Shown here: positions 45,014-53,665 of the stretch, piece after piece
Layout of the letters: each line of letters starts with the position of its first letter
Numbering within the stretch: position 1 is the stretch's first letter
Assembly: GCF_003287495.1 (NCBI RefSeq)
Contig: NZ_PRLE01000003.1
Span: 344,881 to 408,880, forward strand
Direction of reading: 5' to 3'
Source: Faecalibacterium prausnitzii
GTDB lineage: Bacteria > Bacillota > Clostridia > Oscillospirales > Ruminococcaceae
Length of the DNA: 64,000 bases
Notes under the pieces: model-generated
Seen by the model: only the letters and a program-made list of their open reading frames with translations
What the model was told of the DNA's origin: nothing
Database searches by the model: none
Translations under genes and position numbers: made by a program

Positions 45014-46669
45014 ATGCCAAAAGCAGCCCACAAAGTCGTGGTCATCGGGCATCGCAACCCGGACACCGACTCCATCTGCTCTGCCATTGCCTATGCGGAG
45101 CTCAAGAATAAAACCAGCTCTCTGGTCTGCGAGCCGCGCCGCGCGGGCCGCATGAACCAGGAGACGGAATTCGTGCTCAAAAAGTTCGGGGTCACACCGC
45201 CCCGGATGTGTACCGATGTCAACCCCAAGATCCGGGACGTGGATTTCCGTGAGATGCCCGGCATCAACGGCAGCACCAGCCTGCGCAAGGCCTGGGAGAT
45301 CATGCGCGACAAGCAGATCGACACCCTGCCCATCACGGACGCCGACAACGAGCTGCTGGGCCTCATCACGGTCAAGGATATCGCCACCGCCAACATGGAC
45401 GTGTTCGATACCGAGGTGCTGGCCAAGAGCCGCACGAGCTATAAGAATATTCTGGAGACGCTGGGCGGCACCATGGTGGTGGGCGACGAAAACGCCGTCT
45501 GCACCACGGGACATATCAAGATCGGCACCGCCACCCCGGAAATGCTGGAAAGCGCCGTGGAAAAAGGCGACATCGTGATCCTGACCAACCGCTACGAGAG
45601 CCAGCTCTGCGCCATTGAGAAAGAGGCCTCGCTCCTCATCATCTGCAACGGGGCCAAGGTGGGCCGTACCATCCAGCGCATCGCCGAGGAAACGGGCGTG
45701 GCCATCATGTCCGTTGCCTGCGACAGCTACGCCGCCGGTAAGCTGATGAGCCAGTGCGCGCCCATCTCCTATTACATGACAAGAGACGATATCGTCAAAT
45801 TCACCCTCGTCACCCCGGTGTCGGACGTCACCCGCGTTATGACCAAGGTGCGCCACCGGTATTTCCCGGTGCTGGATGAGGACGGCAAATACTGCGGCAT
45901 GGTCAGCCGCCGCAACATCATTGCCCTGCGCAAGCGCCGCATTATTCTGGTGGACCACAACGAGGCCACTCAGGCCGTGGAGGGTTTTGACCAGGCCGAA
46001 ATTCTGGAGATCATCGACCATCACCGCATCGGCAGCCTGGAAACGGACGGCCCGGTTTACTTCCGCAACCAGCCGGTGGGCTGCACCGCCACCATCATCA
46101 CCCAGATGTACGATGAAAACGGCGTGGAGATCGAACCCAAGATCGCGGGCCTGCTGCTGGCAGCCATCCTCTCGGACACGCTGGTGTTCCGCAGCCCCAC
46201 CTGCACCCCCATTGATGTGGCCGCCGCCAAGCGGCTGGCCAAGATCGCGGGTGTGGACATCGACGAGTTTGCCCTTGAGATGTTTGAGGCAGGCGAGAAT
46301 CTGGCCGGCAAGACCGCGGAGGAAGTCTTCCTGCAGGATTTCAAGGTGTTCATGTGCGGCGATGTCCGCTTTGGCGTGGCACAGGGCAGCTACATGACCC
46401 GCAAGAACCTCCAGGCGGCCCAGAAACTGCTCCAGCCCTACCTCGAAGAGGCCCGCAACAAGCAGAATGTGGAAGACCTCTACATGCTGCTGACCGACGT
46501 GCCCAAGGAGGAGAGCGTGGTCATCTGCGCGGGCCGCCATGCCGACGAGATGCTCCGCAGCGGCTTTGAAATCGAGCCCGCCGCCGACGACAGCTGGACC
46601 CTGCCCGGCGTGGTCAGCCGCAAAAAGCAGTTCATCCCCGCCTTGATGACGGCATATCAGGAGCTGTAA
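45014..46669 (+). CDS. ppaC: Family II inorganic pyrophosphatase with CBS and DRTGG domains
   Basis: A 551-residue manganese-dependent pyrophosphatase. The DHH domain is split by a regulatory insert: HRNPDTDS near residue 12 supplies metal ligands and DHH is near 335. Between them lie two CBS modules (KAWEIMRDKQIDTLPITDAD and TRVMTKVRHRYFPVLDEDG) flanking a DRTGG domain. The C-terminal DHHA2 domain ends near 545. In characterised relatives the CBS pair binds AMP/ADP (inhibition) and ATP or diadenosine polyphosphates (activation). The ATG at 45014 follows GGGGGAAAG. Gene symbol is by family. Confidence 0.92.
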   Translation: MPKAAHKVVVIGHRNPDTDSICSAIAYAELKNKTSSLVCEPRRAGRMNQETEFVLKKFGVTPPRMCTDVNPKIRDVDFREMPGINGSTSLRKAWEIMRDKQIDTLPITDADNELLGLITVKDIATANMDVFDTEVLAKSRTSYKNILETLGGTMVVGDENAVCTTGHIKIGTATPEMLESAVEKGDIVILTNRYESQLCAIEKEASLLIICNGAKVGRTIQRIAEETGVAIMSVACDSYAAGKLMSQCAPISYYMTRDDIVKFTLVTPVSDVTRVMTKVRHRYFPVLDEDGKYCGMVSRRNIIALRKRRIILVDHNEATQAVEGFDQAEILEIIDHHRIGSLETDGPVYFRNQPVGCTATIITQMYDENGVEIEPKIAGLLLAAILSDTLVFRSPTCTPIDVAAAKRLAKIAGVDIDEFALEMFEAGENLAGKTAEEVFLQDFKVFMCGDVRFGVAQGSYMTRKNLQAAQKLLQPYLEEARNKQNVEDLYMLLTDVPKEESVVICAGRHADEMLRSGFEIEPAADDSWTLPGVVSRKKQFIPALMTAYQEL

Positions 46670-46724
46670 AACCTCTCCGTCCATGCTTCGCATGGCCAGC
46701 TCCCGATGAGGGGAGCCCTTGGCA
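46670..46724. repeat. Dispersed palindromic repeat, copy I
   Basis: ACCTCTCCGTCCATGCTTCGCATGG, read in two halves, then CAGCTCCCGATGAGGGGAGCC and CTTGGCA. It directly follows the pyrophosphatase stop. Confidence 0.8.
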
Positions 46725-46798
46725 GGCCGGGCAGGCTTGTGCGTATTGGAAAACTGCCGGGCCCTGCGGTGAGACGCGGCAGCAGCAGGAGGTTGACA

Positions 46799-47125
46799 AT
46801 GTTTGAATTTTTGAAAGACAAAAAAGGGGAGCCGCCCGCTCTGCCCGAGGGCACGGTGCGGCGGCGCTATTCCATCGAGGGCCAGGTGCAGGGCGTGGGC
46901 TTCCGTTACCGGGCCCGGTATGCGGCCCAGAGCCTGGAGCTGACCGGCTGGGTGGAAAACGAGGACGACGGCTCCGTCACGCTGGAAGTCCAGGGCGACC
47001 CCGTCAAATTTCGGAAACTGTTTGCCCTCATCCAGCGCAGCGATTATATCCAGATCACCGCCATCCGCCAGAAAGACATTGCCCCCGACCCCTGGGAGCG
47101 CGGCTTCTCGGTGCGCGGCTATTAA
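46799..47125 (+). CDS. acyP: Acylphosphatase
   Basis: A 108-residue enzyme hydrolysing carboxyl-phosphate bonds. The active-site loop is [12 protein letters not shown] with the phosphate-binding arginine near residue 34. The catalytic asparagine is in [11 protein letters not shown] near residue 54. It has an N-terminal extension of about 20 residues beyond the compact domain. The ATG at 46799 has CAGGAGG upstream. Confidence 0.93.
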   Translation: MFEFLKDKKGEPPALPEGTVRRRYSIEGQVQGVGFRYRARYAAQSLELTGWVENEDDGSVTLEVQGDPVKFRKLFALIQRSDYIQITAIRQKDIAPDPWERGFSVRGY

Positions 47126-47136
47126 ACACAAAACTT

Positions 47137-47172
47137 AAAGCCCCCGGAACACCGTGTTCCGGGGGCTTTTCA
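47137..47172 (+). terminator. Terminator after the acylphosphatase gene
   Basis: AAAGCCCCCGGAACA and TGTTCCGGGGGCTTT flank a 3-base loop, with T-run. The next ~290 bases, to 47463, show no gene or recognisable element. Confidence 0.92.
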
Positions 47173-47463
47173 GTTTAGCCTGCAAAGTTTTTGTGGAGGG
47201 AGAGCCGCCCGGAGGGGAGCGTTCCGGGAAAGCTGAGGAGCAGCCAGAGTGCCGTTGGCCGCCAGACCGGATGCCTGCGACGCAGGTCCAGCGGACAGAG
47301 AAGCGGTTCCTGGCTGGCGGGAAAACAGGGCCGGTGCACAGAGAGCTTCTTTCTTCTGGTTTCTGAACATAGCATAGCATACAATCGTGGTAGAATTGTG
47401 TAATTTGCGGAAATTCTTGGGGCGATTTTTCCCAAAAAAGAATGTCAAAATGCAGCAATTTTA

Positions 47464-47492
47464 TTGACACTTTGCGCGGTGTGTGCTAAAAT
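47464..47492 (+). promoter_or_regulatory. Strong promoter of an unassigned leader RNA
   Basis: TTGACA (47464-47469), 17 bp, TGC-TAAAAT (TAAAAT at 47487-47492), with both consensus -35 and an extended -10. Confidence 0.9.
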
Positions 47493-47498
47493 CAACTT

Positions 47499-47665
47499 AA
47501 TTTTGAGGGGTTTGCCCGCGCGTACTCGTTTACGCACCGGCACAGGCCCCGGAAGATTGCCAGAGCCGCGGCGCGTTGCAAAGCACCGCTCTGGAAATAG
47601 GGGAGCGCCTCGCGGGCCAGCAGAGCAGCAACAGCTGTTTGGTTGGCCCGTGCTTTTTTATTTCG
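47499..47665 (+). ncRNA. Riboswitch-like or small RNA with attenuator-terminator
   Basis: A predicted transcript of about 160 nt runs from the promoter at 47464 to a T6 run (47654-47659). GCCCGCG (47514-47520) can pair with CGCGGGC (47611-47617), enclosing CCAGAGC/GCTCTGG (47560-47566 and 47588-47594) and CCCC/GGGG helices. The same CGCGGGCCA strand can instead pair with TGGCCCG (47644-47650) to form a terminator stem before the T run. The two pairings exclude each other, the layout of a riboswitch expression platform. Motifs of common classes were not found. A stand-alone small RNA is the alternative. Confidence 0.55.
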
Positions 47666-47794
47666 AAGGCCTACGCCAAGGCTTATGGTGTAAAGGCGAA
47701 AGAAGCACAGCTGGTCAAGGGTGTCGGCGTCTCCGCCAAAAAGCTGGAGGATGGCACCTACTGCTTTGTGCTTACCCTTGATATGCTCTTCTGA
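47660..47794 (+). pseudogene. Short coding-like segment after the attenuator
   Basis: The frame ending at 47794 reads as convincing protein for about 44 residues (AYAKAYGVKAKEAQLVKGVG, then VSAKKLEDGTYCFVLTLDMLF), with codon use like neighbours. It has no ATG, GTG or ribosome site in the right place. The only in-frame starts are TTG codons inside the RNA hairpins (47576, 47639). It may be a decayed gene end, or a gene started by a non-standard codon under control of the attenuator. No family recognised. Confidence 0.4.
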
Positions 47795-47814
47795 CCCTTT
47801 TACAGAATGGAACC

Positions 47815-47856
47815 GCACCCCGCCCCGAGGAGCACCCCGCTCCCCGGGGCTTTTTG
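47815..47856 (+). terminator. Terminator before jetA
   Basis: GCCCCGAGGAGC faces GCTCCCCGGGGC, followed by TTTTTG. It ends the unit begun at 47464. TGGTACAAT (47883-47891) then gives an extended -10 for jetA. Confidence 0.85.
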
Positions 47857-47927
47857 TCGTTATGGCAAAAGCGTGGCAAATGTGGTACAATAAAAACTGG
47901 ATTTTATCGAAAGAAAGGAAGCTTCTG

Positions 47928-49361
47928 ATGCAGCTGTTTGAACTGGTCAGCCCCAAGCTTTTCCGCCCGCTGGCGGGGCCCAACCGGGCTTATTATGCGG
48001 AGCTGCTGCTTTTGCTGTGGGAGGAGTGCCGCCACACGGCGGATTACAGCCTCTCCCGGGCGGAAGCCGTCTCCCGGGCGGAGGATTACTTTGCTGCCGT
48101 GGCAAAGCCGCTGGCGCTGGATGCCGATGGGGCGGGGGATGAGGACGAGCAGCCCACCCGGGACCCGCATCTGCTGGCGCTGGGCTTTCTGCTCCGCCTC
48201 CGCCGCACCGGCTGGCTGGAAGAGCAGCCCGGCAGCTATGAGGAAGAGCCCACCCTCGCCTTTGTGCCCGAGGTGACGCCGCTGCTGGAGGCGCTGGAAG
48301 AGATCCTGAACCCCCGCGTCGTCACCTACACGGGCAAGCTTTACAAAGCCTGGCAGCTGCTGCGGGGCATCGGGGAAGAAAAGAGCCCCTACGAGAATGT
48401 CCTGCACGAGGTGGCGTCCGACCTGGAAGCGCTGAACAGATCCCTGCGGGCCCTCAACGCGTCCATCGGGCATTACATCGACCGTCTTACCCGCAACCGC
48501 ACCCCGCAGGAAGTGCTGGAGCTGTTTGACCAGTATGAGGAAAAGGTGGTGGCGGCGGCGTACCACCGCTTCAAGACCAGTGATAACCTCTTCAATTACC
48601 GCGCCTACCTCGAAGAAGGGCTGGACGAGTGCGAGAACAAGTACCTGCCCCAGCTGGCGCTGGATTATGCCCGGGTGGAGCGCTGCGCCCCCGGCGAGGC
48701 CGCGCCCCGGGTGCGGGCCCTCATCCAGAAGCAGCGGGACGCGCTGGAAGAGATGAGCGGCCTTATCCGCCAGATCGACGACAGCCACATCCGCTACCGC
48801 AAGCGGGCGGTGCAGCGGGCGCAGTTCCTGCTCCTGAGCGACCGCTCGGCCCAGGGCAGCGTCACGGCGCTGCTCCGCCGCTATGCCGAGGAGATCAAGA
48901 CGCCGGACCAGCTCTTTGAGCCCGATGACGGCCCGGTGGCAAAGCGGCTCCACCTCTACCCGGTGCAGGTGTTTGGCGCAAAGCCCCTCTACCCGCCGGC
49001 GGCTCCCCGCGGCGAGGCCCCGCTGGCCCCGGTGCGGCAGGCCGCGCTGGACCCGGAACAGCTCAAAAAGGAGCAGAAGCTCCTGCTGGATTACGCTCGG
49101 ATGGCCGTGACCGAAGAAAACGTGGAGCTGCTGGCCCGGCAGGCGCTGGCCGCCCGGCCGCGGGTCACGGCGTCCACGCTGGCCGCCGAGTACCCGGACG
49201 ATTTTGCCCGGGTCATCGGCCTGCACACCTATTCCCAATCGCCCCGGCGGGACTATGACATCGCCCTCACGGGCGAGTGGGTGGAGCGGGGCGGCTTCCG
49301 CTTTGAAGAATTTGTATTGACACCCCGCAGGGAGGACGGAAACGATGGCCGAACCGAATAA
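47928..49361 (+). CDS. JetA-like kleisin subunit of a Wadjet/MksBEF-type SMC complex
   Basis: A 477-residue mainly helical protein resembling JetA (DUF5716, MukF/MksF-like kleisin), judged by its N-terminal helical region (MQLFELVSPKLFRPLAGPNR), length and position before JetB- and JetC-like genes. Known Wadjet JetA bridges the SMC heads and recruits JetB. A central coiled region, NRTPQEVLELFDQYEEKVV, and a C-terminal winged-helix-like end are present. The ATG at 47928 has AAAGGAAG upstream. The jetB-like gene overlaps its end by 17 bases. Confidence 0.82.
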   Translation: MQLFELVSPKLFRPLAGPNRAYYAELLLLLWEECRHTADYSLSRAEAVSRAEDYFAAVAKPLALDADGAGDEDEQPTRDPHLLALGFLLRLRRTGWLEEQPGSYEEEPTLAFVPEVTPLLEALEEILNPRVVTYTGKLYKAWQLLRGIGEEKSPYENVLHEVASDLEALNRSLRALNASIGHYIDRLTRNRTPQEVLELFDQYEEKVVAAAYHRFKTSDNLFNYRAYLEEGLDECENKYLPQLALDYARVERCAPGEAAPRVRALIQKQRDALEEMSGLIRQIDDSHIRYRKRAVQRAQFLLLSDRSAQGSVTALLRRYAEEIKTPDQLFEPDDGPVAKRLHLYPVQVFGAKPLYPPAAPRGEAPLAPVRQAALDPEQLKKEQKLLLDYARMAVTEENVELLARQALAARPRVTASTLAAEYPDDFARVIGLHTYSQSPRRDYDIALTGEWVERGGFRFEEFVLTPRREDGNDGRTE

Positions 49362-49950
49362 AATGTTGGAAGAAACCGCAAACTATCTCCTCAACCACTG
49401 CTTTTTGCTGGGCGGGGTGGAAGACCAGCGGGCAAAATATCTCTATGTGCAGGATCATCTCCCGGAGGTGCGGGCCGTGTTCGCGCCGCTGGGCTATGCG
49501 GTGCTGCTTTACCCGGCCCCGCTGCAGGCGGCGGCCCTTGTCAACGAGCATGAGGGCAGCCAGGCCCGGCTGCTGAAATACGAGAGCATCCTGCTGCTGG
49601 TGCTGCGGCTGCTTTATCTGCAAAAGCGGGAGAGCCTTTCCGCCAGTGCCGATCAGGTGCTGGTGACGGTGGAAGAGGTGCAGGCGGAGCTGCAGAAAAT
49701 GAATCTGCCCCGCCGCCTCGACCAGCCCACGCTGGAGCGGCTGCTGCGTACCCTGCGCCGCTACAATCTGGCCCGGCCGGTGGGCCGCCTGAGCGGGCTG
49801 GACAGCCGCGTTGAGGTGTTCCCCACGGTATTGCTGGCCCTGCCGGACGCCGACCTGGCCGATGCCGCCGCCGAGAGCAGCCGCACCCGGAGCGAGCTGG
49901 CTTTGTACGAACGCCCTGACGGGGACGGCGCTGCGGAGGTGGAAGAATGA
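49345..49950 (+). CDS. JetB-like KITE subunit (DUF4194)
   Basis: A 201-residue protein resembling JetB/MksE (DUF4194): two winged-helix-type halves, with an N-terminal LEETANYLLNHCFLLGGVED, then LLKYESILLLVLRLLYLQKR, then a C-terminal RLLRTLRRYNLARPVG. In Wadjet and MukBEF the KITE dimer binds the kleisin and DNA. The start overlaps jetA by 17 bases and the stop overlaps jetC by four (ATGA), so the three are translationally coupled. Confidence 0.82.
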   Translation: MAEPNKMLEETANYLLNHCFLLGGVEDQRAKYLYVQDHLPEVRAVFAPLGYAVLLYPAPLQAAALVNEHEGSQARLLKYESILLLVLRLLYLQKRESLSASADQVLVTVEEVQAELQKMNLPRRLDQPTLERLLRTLRRYNLARPVGRLSGLDSRVEVFPTVLLALPDADLADAAAESSRTRSELALYERPDGDGAAEVEE

Positions 49951-52900
49951 TCGAATTAAAACGCCTGAGACTCATCAACTGGCACAACTTTGAAAACGTC
50001 ACCTTTGATTGTGCCCGCCTGACCTATATGATCGGCGTCAACGCCGTGGGCAAGACCACGATTTTGGACGCCATCCGCTACTGCCTGACCACCAACCGTA
50101 ATTTCAATGCCCTGGGCAATAAAAAGAGCGGCCGCACCCTGCAGGGCTCCGTCCACGCCAAGCAGCGCGGTGAGAATGCTTACCGCCGCCCGGGCCGCAC
50201 CGTGGCCTACATCGGCGCGGAATTCTGGGACACCGCCAAGCGGGTGCCCTTTGTCATTGCCGTCCGGGTGGAGTCGGAGGGCCCCATGCAGGAGCTGCAC
50301 CCCGGCGACCAGACCTGGTACATCTCGGAAGACGGCTGCACGCTGGAGCAGCTGCCGTTTATCGACCCGCGCACCGGGGCTCCCAGCGCCAAAGAAGACT
50401 TCAAGCCCGCCACGGGGCGGCTTTCTTATACCCGCAGCCCCAGCGAGGCCCGGGACCGCATCTGCCGGGCGCTGGGCATTGGCCGCGCGTCCAGCCCGCT
50501 GGGCAAAAAGTTCAATGAAGTGTTCCAGATGGGCACCAGCATGGACGAGATCCCCAACTTCCGGGAATTCCTGTATCAGTACATCCTGCCCCAGCCGGAA
50601 TTAGACCTGGATGCCCTGCAGGGCGACCGTGTGGAGCTGGAAAACCTCCACGCGGTGCTGGCCGAAGCCCAGACCCGTGCCGCCGCGCTGGAGACCATCG
50701 TGAACGATGGCCGGGAAGCCGCCGAAAAAGAGACCGCCGCCCTTGTGAACCGGGGCGCGGCTCTGCTGGCCCGTGCCGCTGCCGATGCCGGGGAAGATGC
50801 CACCTGGCAGGGCCATCTGGAGGCCGGAAACCGCCAGCTGGAAACCCTGAACGCCCAGTATGAGGCGGCCAAGAACGCCGAGGCCGAAGCCCGCCGGGCC
50901 TATCTGGCCGCCCACAGTGCGGCCTCTGCCAGCGGAGAGGGTGCCGCCCTCGACGTCATGACCGAGGAGCTGGCCCGGAAAAAGAGCGCGCTGGACGCTG
51001 CCGCCCGCCGTGCTGCCGGGGCCGAAGCCGCGGCAAACAAAGTCACAGCCCTGCTGCAGAGCCTTGGCCGCAGCGGGTTTGCAATTGGAAAAGATCTCTG
51101 GCCGGAAGCCCTCCGCGCGGAGACGCTCCCCGGCCTGACCGACGCCCTTTCCGGCGTGGAAAAACCGCTGGAAGAGCAATATTTCGCGGCCCGGCAGGCG
51201 GTTGCAGACCTGCTCCGGGAGCAGGGCGCCAAACGGGCGGAACTGGACGCGGTCTCGGGCGGCAAGTGGGTCTACCCCCACGGCGACGCTGCCACCCGTG
51301 TGCGGGACGCCGTCAACGCCGAGCTGCAGAGCCGGGGCATGACGCCGGACGCCAAAATTTTCTGCGAGCTGCTGGCCGTGGAAGACGAGAGCTGGCAGGA
51401 CTGCGTGGAGGCCTGCCTCGGCGACCGCCGCTTTGATATCCTGGTGCCGCCTGCCCACTATGCCGCCGCCAAGAGCGCCTTTGTGGCCCTGAAAGAGAAA
51501 GTTGGGCCCATCAGCCTGCTGGATACCCCGGGCATCCGCAAGGCCAACCGCCGGACGGACAAGATCGCCCCGGACAGTCTGGCCGCGCAGGTCACCAGTG
51601 AAAACCCGCTGGCCGCCCAGTACGCGGAGACCATTCTGGGCCGCATCGTCTGCTGTGATACACCGGATACGCTGGAACAGTACCCGGACAGCGCTACCCG
51701 TGATCTGCTCCGCCACCATCCGTTCCGGCTGGAACGCCTCCGCGCGCCCCAGCGGTATATTGGTCTGGATGCCCGCCGCACCCGCGCCGAGGCCCTGACC
51801 GCCGAGCTGGAAGCGCTGGCCGAGCGCCTCCGCGCCGCCGAGCAGACCGAAAAGACCCTGAAAACGGCCTATGACCAGTACCAGAACGCCCTGCGGGGCA
51901 AGACGCTGGAGGAGCTTGGCGCTTTGTGGGACAGCCGCGCGGCCCTGACCGCTGCCCGGCAGGCCTACACGGCGCAGGAGCAGCAGCTGGCCGACTGCCG
52001 GGAGAACCCCATGCTCCAGCAGCTCTACAAAGAGGAAGAAGCCCGGGAGAAAGCCTGGGACGCTGCCCGCGCTGCCGTGGAGCAGGTGGGCGGGGACATC
52101 CGCGTCTGCCAGAAGCAGCTGGCCTCCTGTGAGGCTGAGCGGAAAAAGGCGGTGGAGACAGCGCAGACCAGCGCCGATGCCGCCAATGCATTCTTTGCAA
52201 AGTATCCGCTGCTGGAGCCGCTGGCCCGGGAGCGCTGGGCGGCCCTCTCCGGCCCGGACAAGGCAAAGCCCGACCGTGCCGTGGCACAGGCCGCCGAAAA
52301 GGCCCAGACCAAGCTGGACGAGGCGTTGCAGCTCTACCTGACCGGGACGCTGGAGCCTGCCCAGAAAGCCTACAACGAGCGGTACGTCTGCGATTATCCG
52401 CTGGGCCTTGCGGGGGTAGAGCAGTACCGTGCCCAGTACGAGAGCTTGGTCCGCATTGACCTGGAGCGGTACGCCGCCCGCCTCGAGCAGGCCCAGAAAG
52501 ACTGCAAGGACCGCTTCCGCAAGGACATCCTCTTCCGGATGAAAGACGATATCTTCAACGCCCGGCGGCAGTTCCGGGAGCTGAACAAGGTGATGGAACA
52601 GCTGACCTACGGCGAAGAGGTCTACCGCTTTGAGCTGGAGCCCAGCCGGGATCCCCAGCTGGCGGCGTTCTATCAGGTCATTGTGGACAAAGGCAACCAG
52701 CAGATGACCGATTCCGATTCGCTGGACAACATCGCCGCCACCGCCGACCCCGTTTACGAGCGGCAGGTGGATGAGCTGATGGAAAAGATCATGGCCGACG
52801 TGGACGAGAACACCCGCGCCCGGCAGGAGGGCCGCCGCCCCGAGGGCGTCACCCTCTCGGACTATGTGGATTACCGCACCTATCTGGATTACGACATCAA

Positions 52901-53300
52901 AGTTACCAACACGGTGTCCGGCCAGCAGGCATATCTCTCCCGCGTCAGCCGGGATTCCTCCGGCGGCGAGAACCAGGCCCCGTTCTATGTGGCGATCTGC
53001 GCCAGCCTGCTGCAAATTTACCAGAAGAGCGAGAACAGCATCCGGCTGGTGCTGCTGGACGAGGCGTTCAGCAAGATGACCAGCGACCGCATCCGCCCCA
53101 TGATGGAGCTGTTCCGCCGCCTGCAATTGCAGGTGCTGCTCATCTCCACGGTGGAGAAGAGTACGGCCATCCAGCCTTATTGCGACATTACCTATTCTAT
53201 TGTGCGCCATGGCGACGCCAACGCCATCGCACCGTTTTACCGGCTGACGCCGCCCGCGCCGGAGACCGAAGAGCCCCAAAAGGAGAACGAAGATGAATGA
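49947..53300 (+). CDS. JetC-like SMC/MukB-type ATPase
   Basis: A 1,117-residue SMC-like ATPase. The N-terminal head shows Walker A GVNAVGKTT (residues 30-38). Long alanine/glutamate-rich coiled coils span about 210-430 and 590-870 around a hinge-like region. The C-terminal head has the ABC signature DSSGGENQAPF near 1004 and Walker B VLLLDEAF near 1032. This matches JetC/MksB. In Wadjet, JetC ATPase drives loop extrusion that presents small circular DNA to the JetD nuclease, but no JetD follows here. The gene overlaps the next small ORF by eight bases. Confidence 0.88.
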   Translation: MIELKRLRLINWHNFENVTFDCARLTYMIGVNAVGKTTILDAIRYCLTTNRNFNALGNKKSGRTLQGSVHAKQRGENAYRRPGRTVAYIGAEFWDTAKRVPFVIAVRVESEGPMQELHPGDQTWYISEDGCTLEQLPFIDPRTGAPSAKEDFKPATGRLSYTRSPSEARDRICRALGIGRASSPLGKKFNEVFQMGTSMDEIPNFREFLYQYILPQPELDLDALQGDRVELENLHAVLAEAQTRAAALETIVNDGREAAEKETAALVNRGAALLARAAADAGEDATWQGHLEAGNRQLETLNAQYEAAKNAEAEARRAYLAAHSAASASGEGAALDVMTEELARKKSALDAAARRAAGAEAAANKVTALLQSLGRSGFAIGKDLWPEALRAETLPGLTDALSGVEKPLEEQYFAARQAVADLLREQGAKRAELDAVSGGKWVYPHGDAATRVRDAVNAELQSRGMTPDAKIFCELLAVEDESWQDCVEACLGDRRFDILVPPAHYAAAKSAFVALKEKVGPISLLDTPGIRKANRRTDKIAPDSLAAQVTSENPLAAQYAETILGRIVCCDTPDTLEQYPDSATRDLLRHHPFRLERLRAPQRYIGLDARRTRAEALTAELEALAERLRAAEQTEKTLKTAYDQYQNALRGKTLEELGALWDSRAALTAARQAYTAQEQQLADCRENPMLQQLYKEEEAREKAWDAARAAVEQVGGDIRVCQKQLASCEAERKKAVETAQTSADAANAFFAKYPLLEPLARERWAALSGPDKAKPDRAVAQAAEKAQTKLDEALQLYLTGTLEPAQKAYNERYVCDYPLGLAGVEQYRAQYESLVRIDLERYAARLEQAQKDCKDRFRKDILFRMKDDIFNARRQFRELNKVMEQLTYGEEVYRFELEPSRDPQLAAFYQVIVDKGNQQMTDSDSLDNIAATADPVYERQVDELMEKIMADVDENTRARQEGRRPEGVTLSDYVDYRTYLDYDIKVTNTVSGQQAYLSRVSRDSSGGENQAPFYVAICASLLQIYQKSENSIRLVLLDEAFSKMTSDRIRPMMELFRRLQLQVLLISTVEKSTAIQPYCDITYSIVRHGDANAIAPFYRLTPPAPETEEPQKENEDE

Positions 53301-53526
53301 GACGCTGGCAAAATTCTGGCTCTTTGCCACCCACTGGACAGAGCTGGATGTATTTGAGACCGAAGAGGAGCTGAACGACGAGATCGAGCTGCTCCACCGC
53401 CAGAACCTGCCCACCAAGGTCCGCGAGCGGACCAACAAGGAGGGCAAAGAGGAGCTGGTGCTCTACGTCAAACAGGCCGACCGCGATTACGCCCGCTACT
53501 GCACGGGCTGGCGGCCTGGGATGTGA
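53293..53526 (+). CDS. Small protein encoded at the end of the JetABC-like operon
   Basis: A 77-residue hydrophilic protein, acidic in the middle (ELDVFETEEELNDEIELLHR), basic after that, ending YARYCTGWRPGM. It occupies the position where JetD, a TOPRIM nuclease of about 400 residues, would be expected. It is far too short and lacks any recognisable motif. The start overlaps jetC by eight bases, implying coupled translation. Not recognised; it could be an accessory or regulator of the complex. Confidence 0.75.
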   Translation: MNETLAKFWLFATHWTELDVFETEEELNDEIELLHRQNLPTKVRERTNKEGKEELVLYVKQADRDYARYCTGWRPGM

Positions 53527-53547
53527 AACAGAAGAAAGGAACACAGC

Positions 53548-53579
53548 AAAAAAGAGCACGCAAACGCGTGCTCTTTTTT
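53548..53579 (+). terminator. Terminator after the JetABC-like operon
   Basis: AAAAAAGAGCACGC and GCGTGCTCTTTTTT form a stem with a 4-base loop. Confidence 0.92.
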
Positions 53580-53603
53580 GCCGTACAAACGAAAAAAATA
53601 AAC

Positions 53604-53632
53604 TTGACAATAAAAATGAACTTTGTTATACT
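53604..53632 (+). promoter_or_regulatory. Promoter of MATE gene 2
   Basis: TTGACA (53604-53609), 17 bp, TATACT (53627-53632): near-consensus, followed by a leader of about 175 nt. Confidence 0.9.
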
Positions 53633-53665
53633 CTTTTCTGCTCATCGGAGGGCTGTTTCAACGTA

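Noticed and set aside
44888..47131. 747-residue minus-strand open frame
   Set aside because: Opposite the pyrophosphatase and acylphosphatase genes, both well supported.
47499..47665. tmRNA, SRP RNA or RNase P RNA
   Set aside because: None of the hallmark conserved segments of these RNAs was found. 6S RNA cannot be excluded but is not supported by a clear match.
50601..53447. 948-residue minus-strand open frame
   Set aside because: Shadow of the JetC-like gene, which has intact ATPase motifs on the plus strand.
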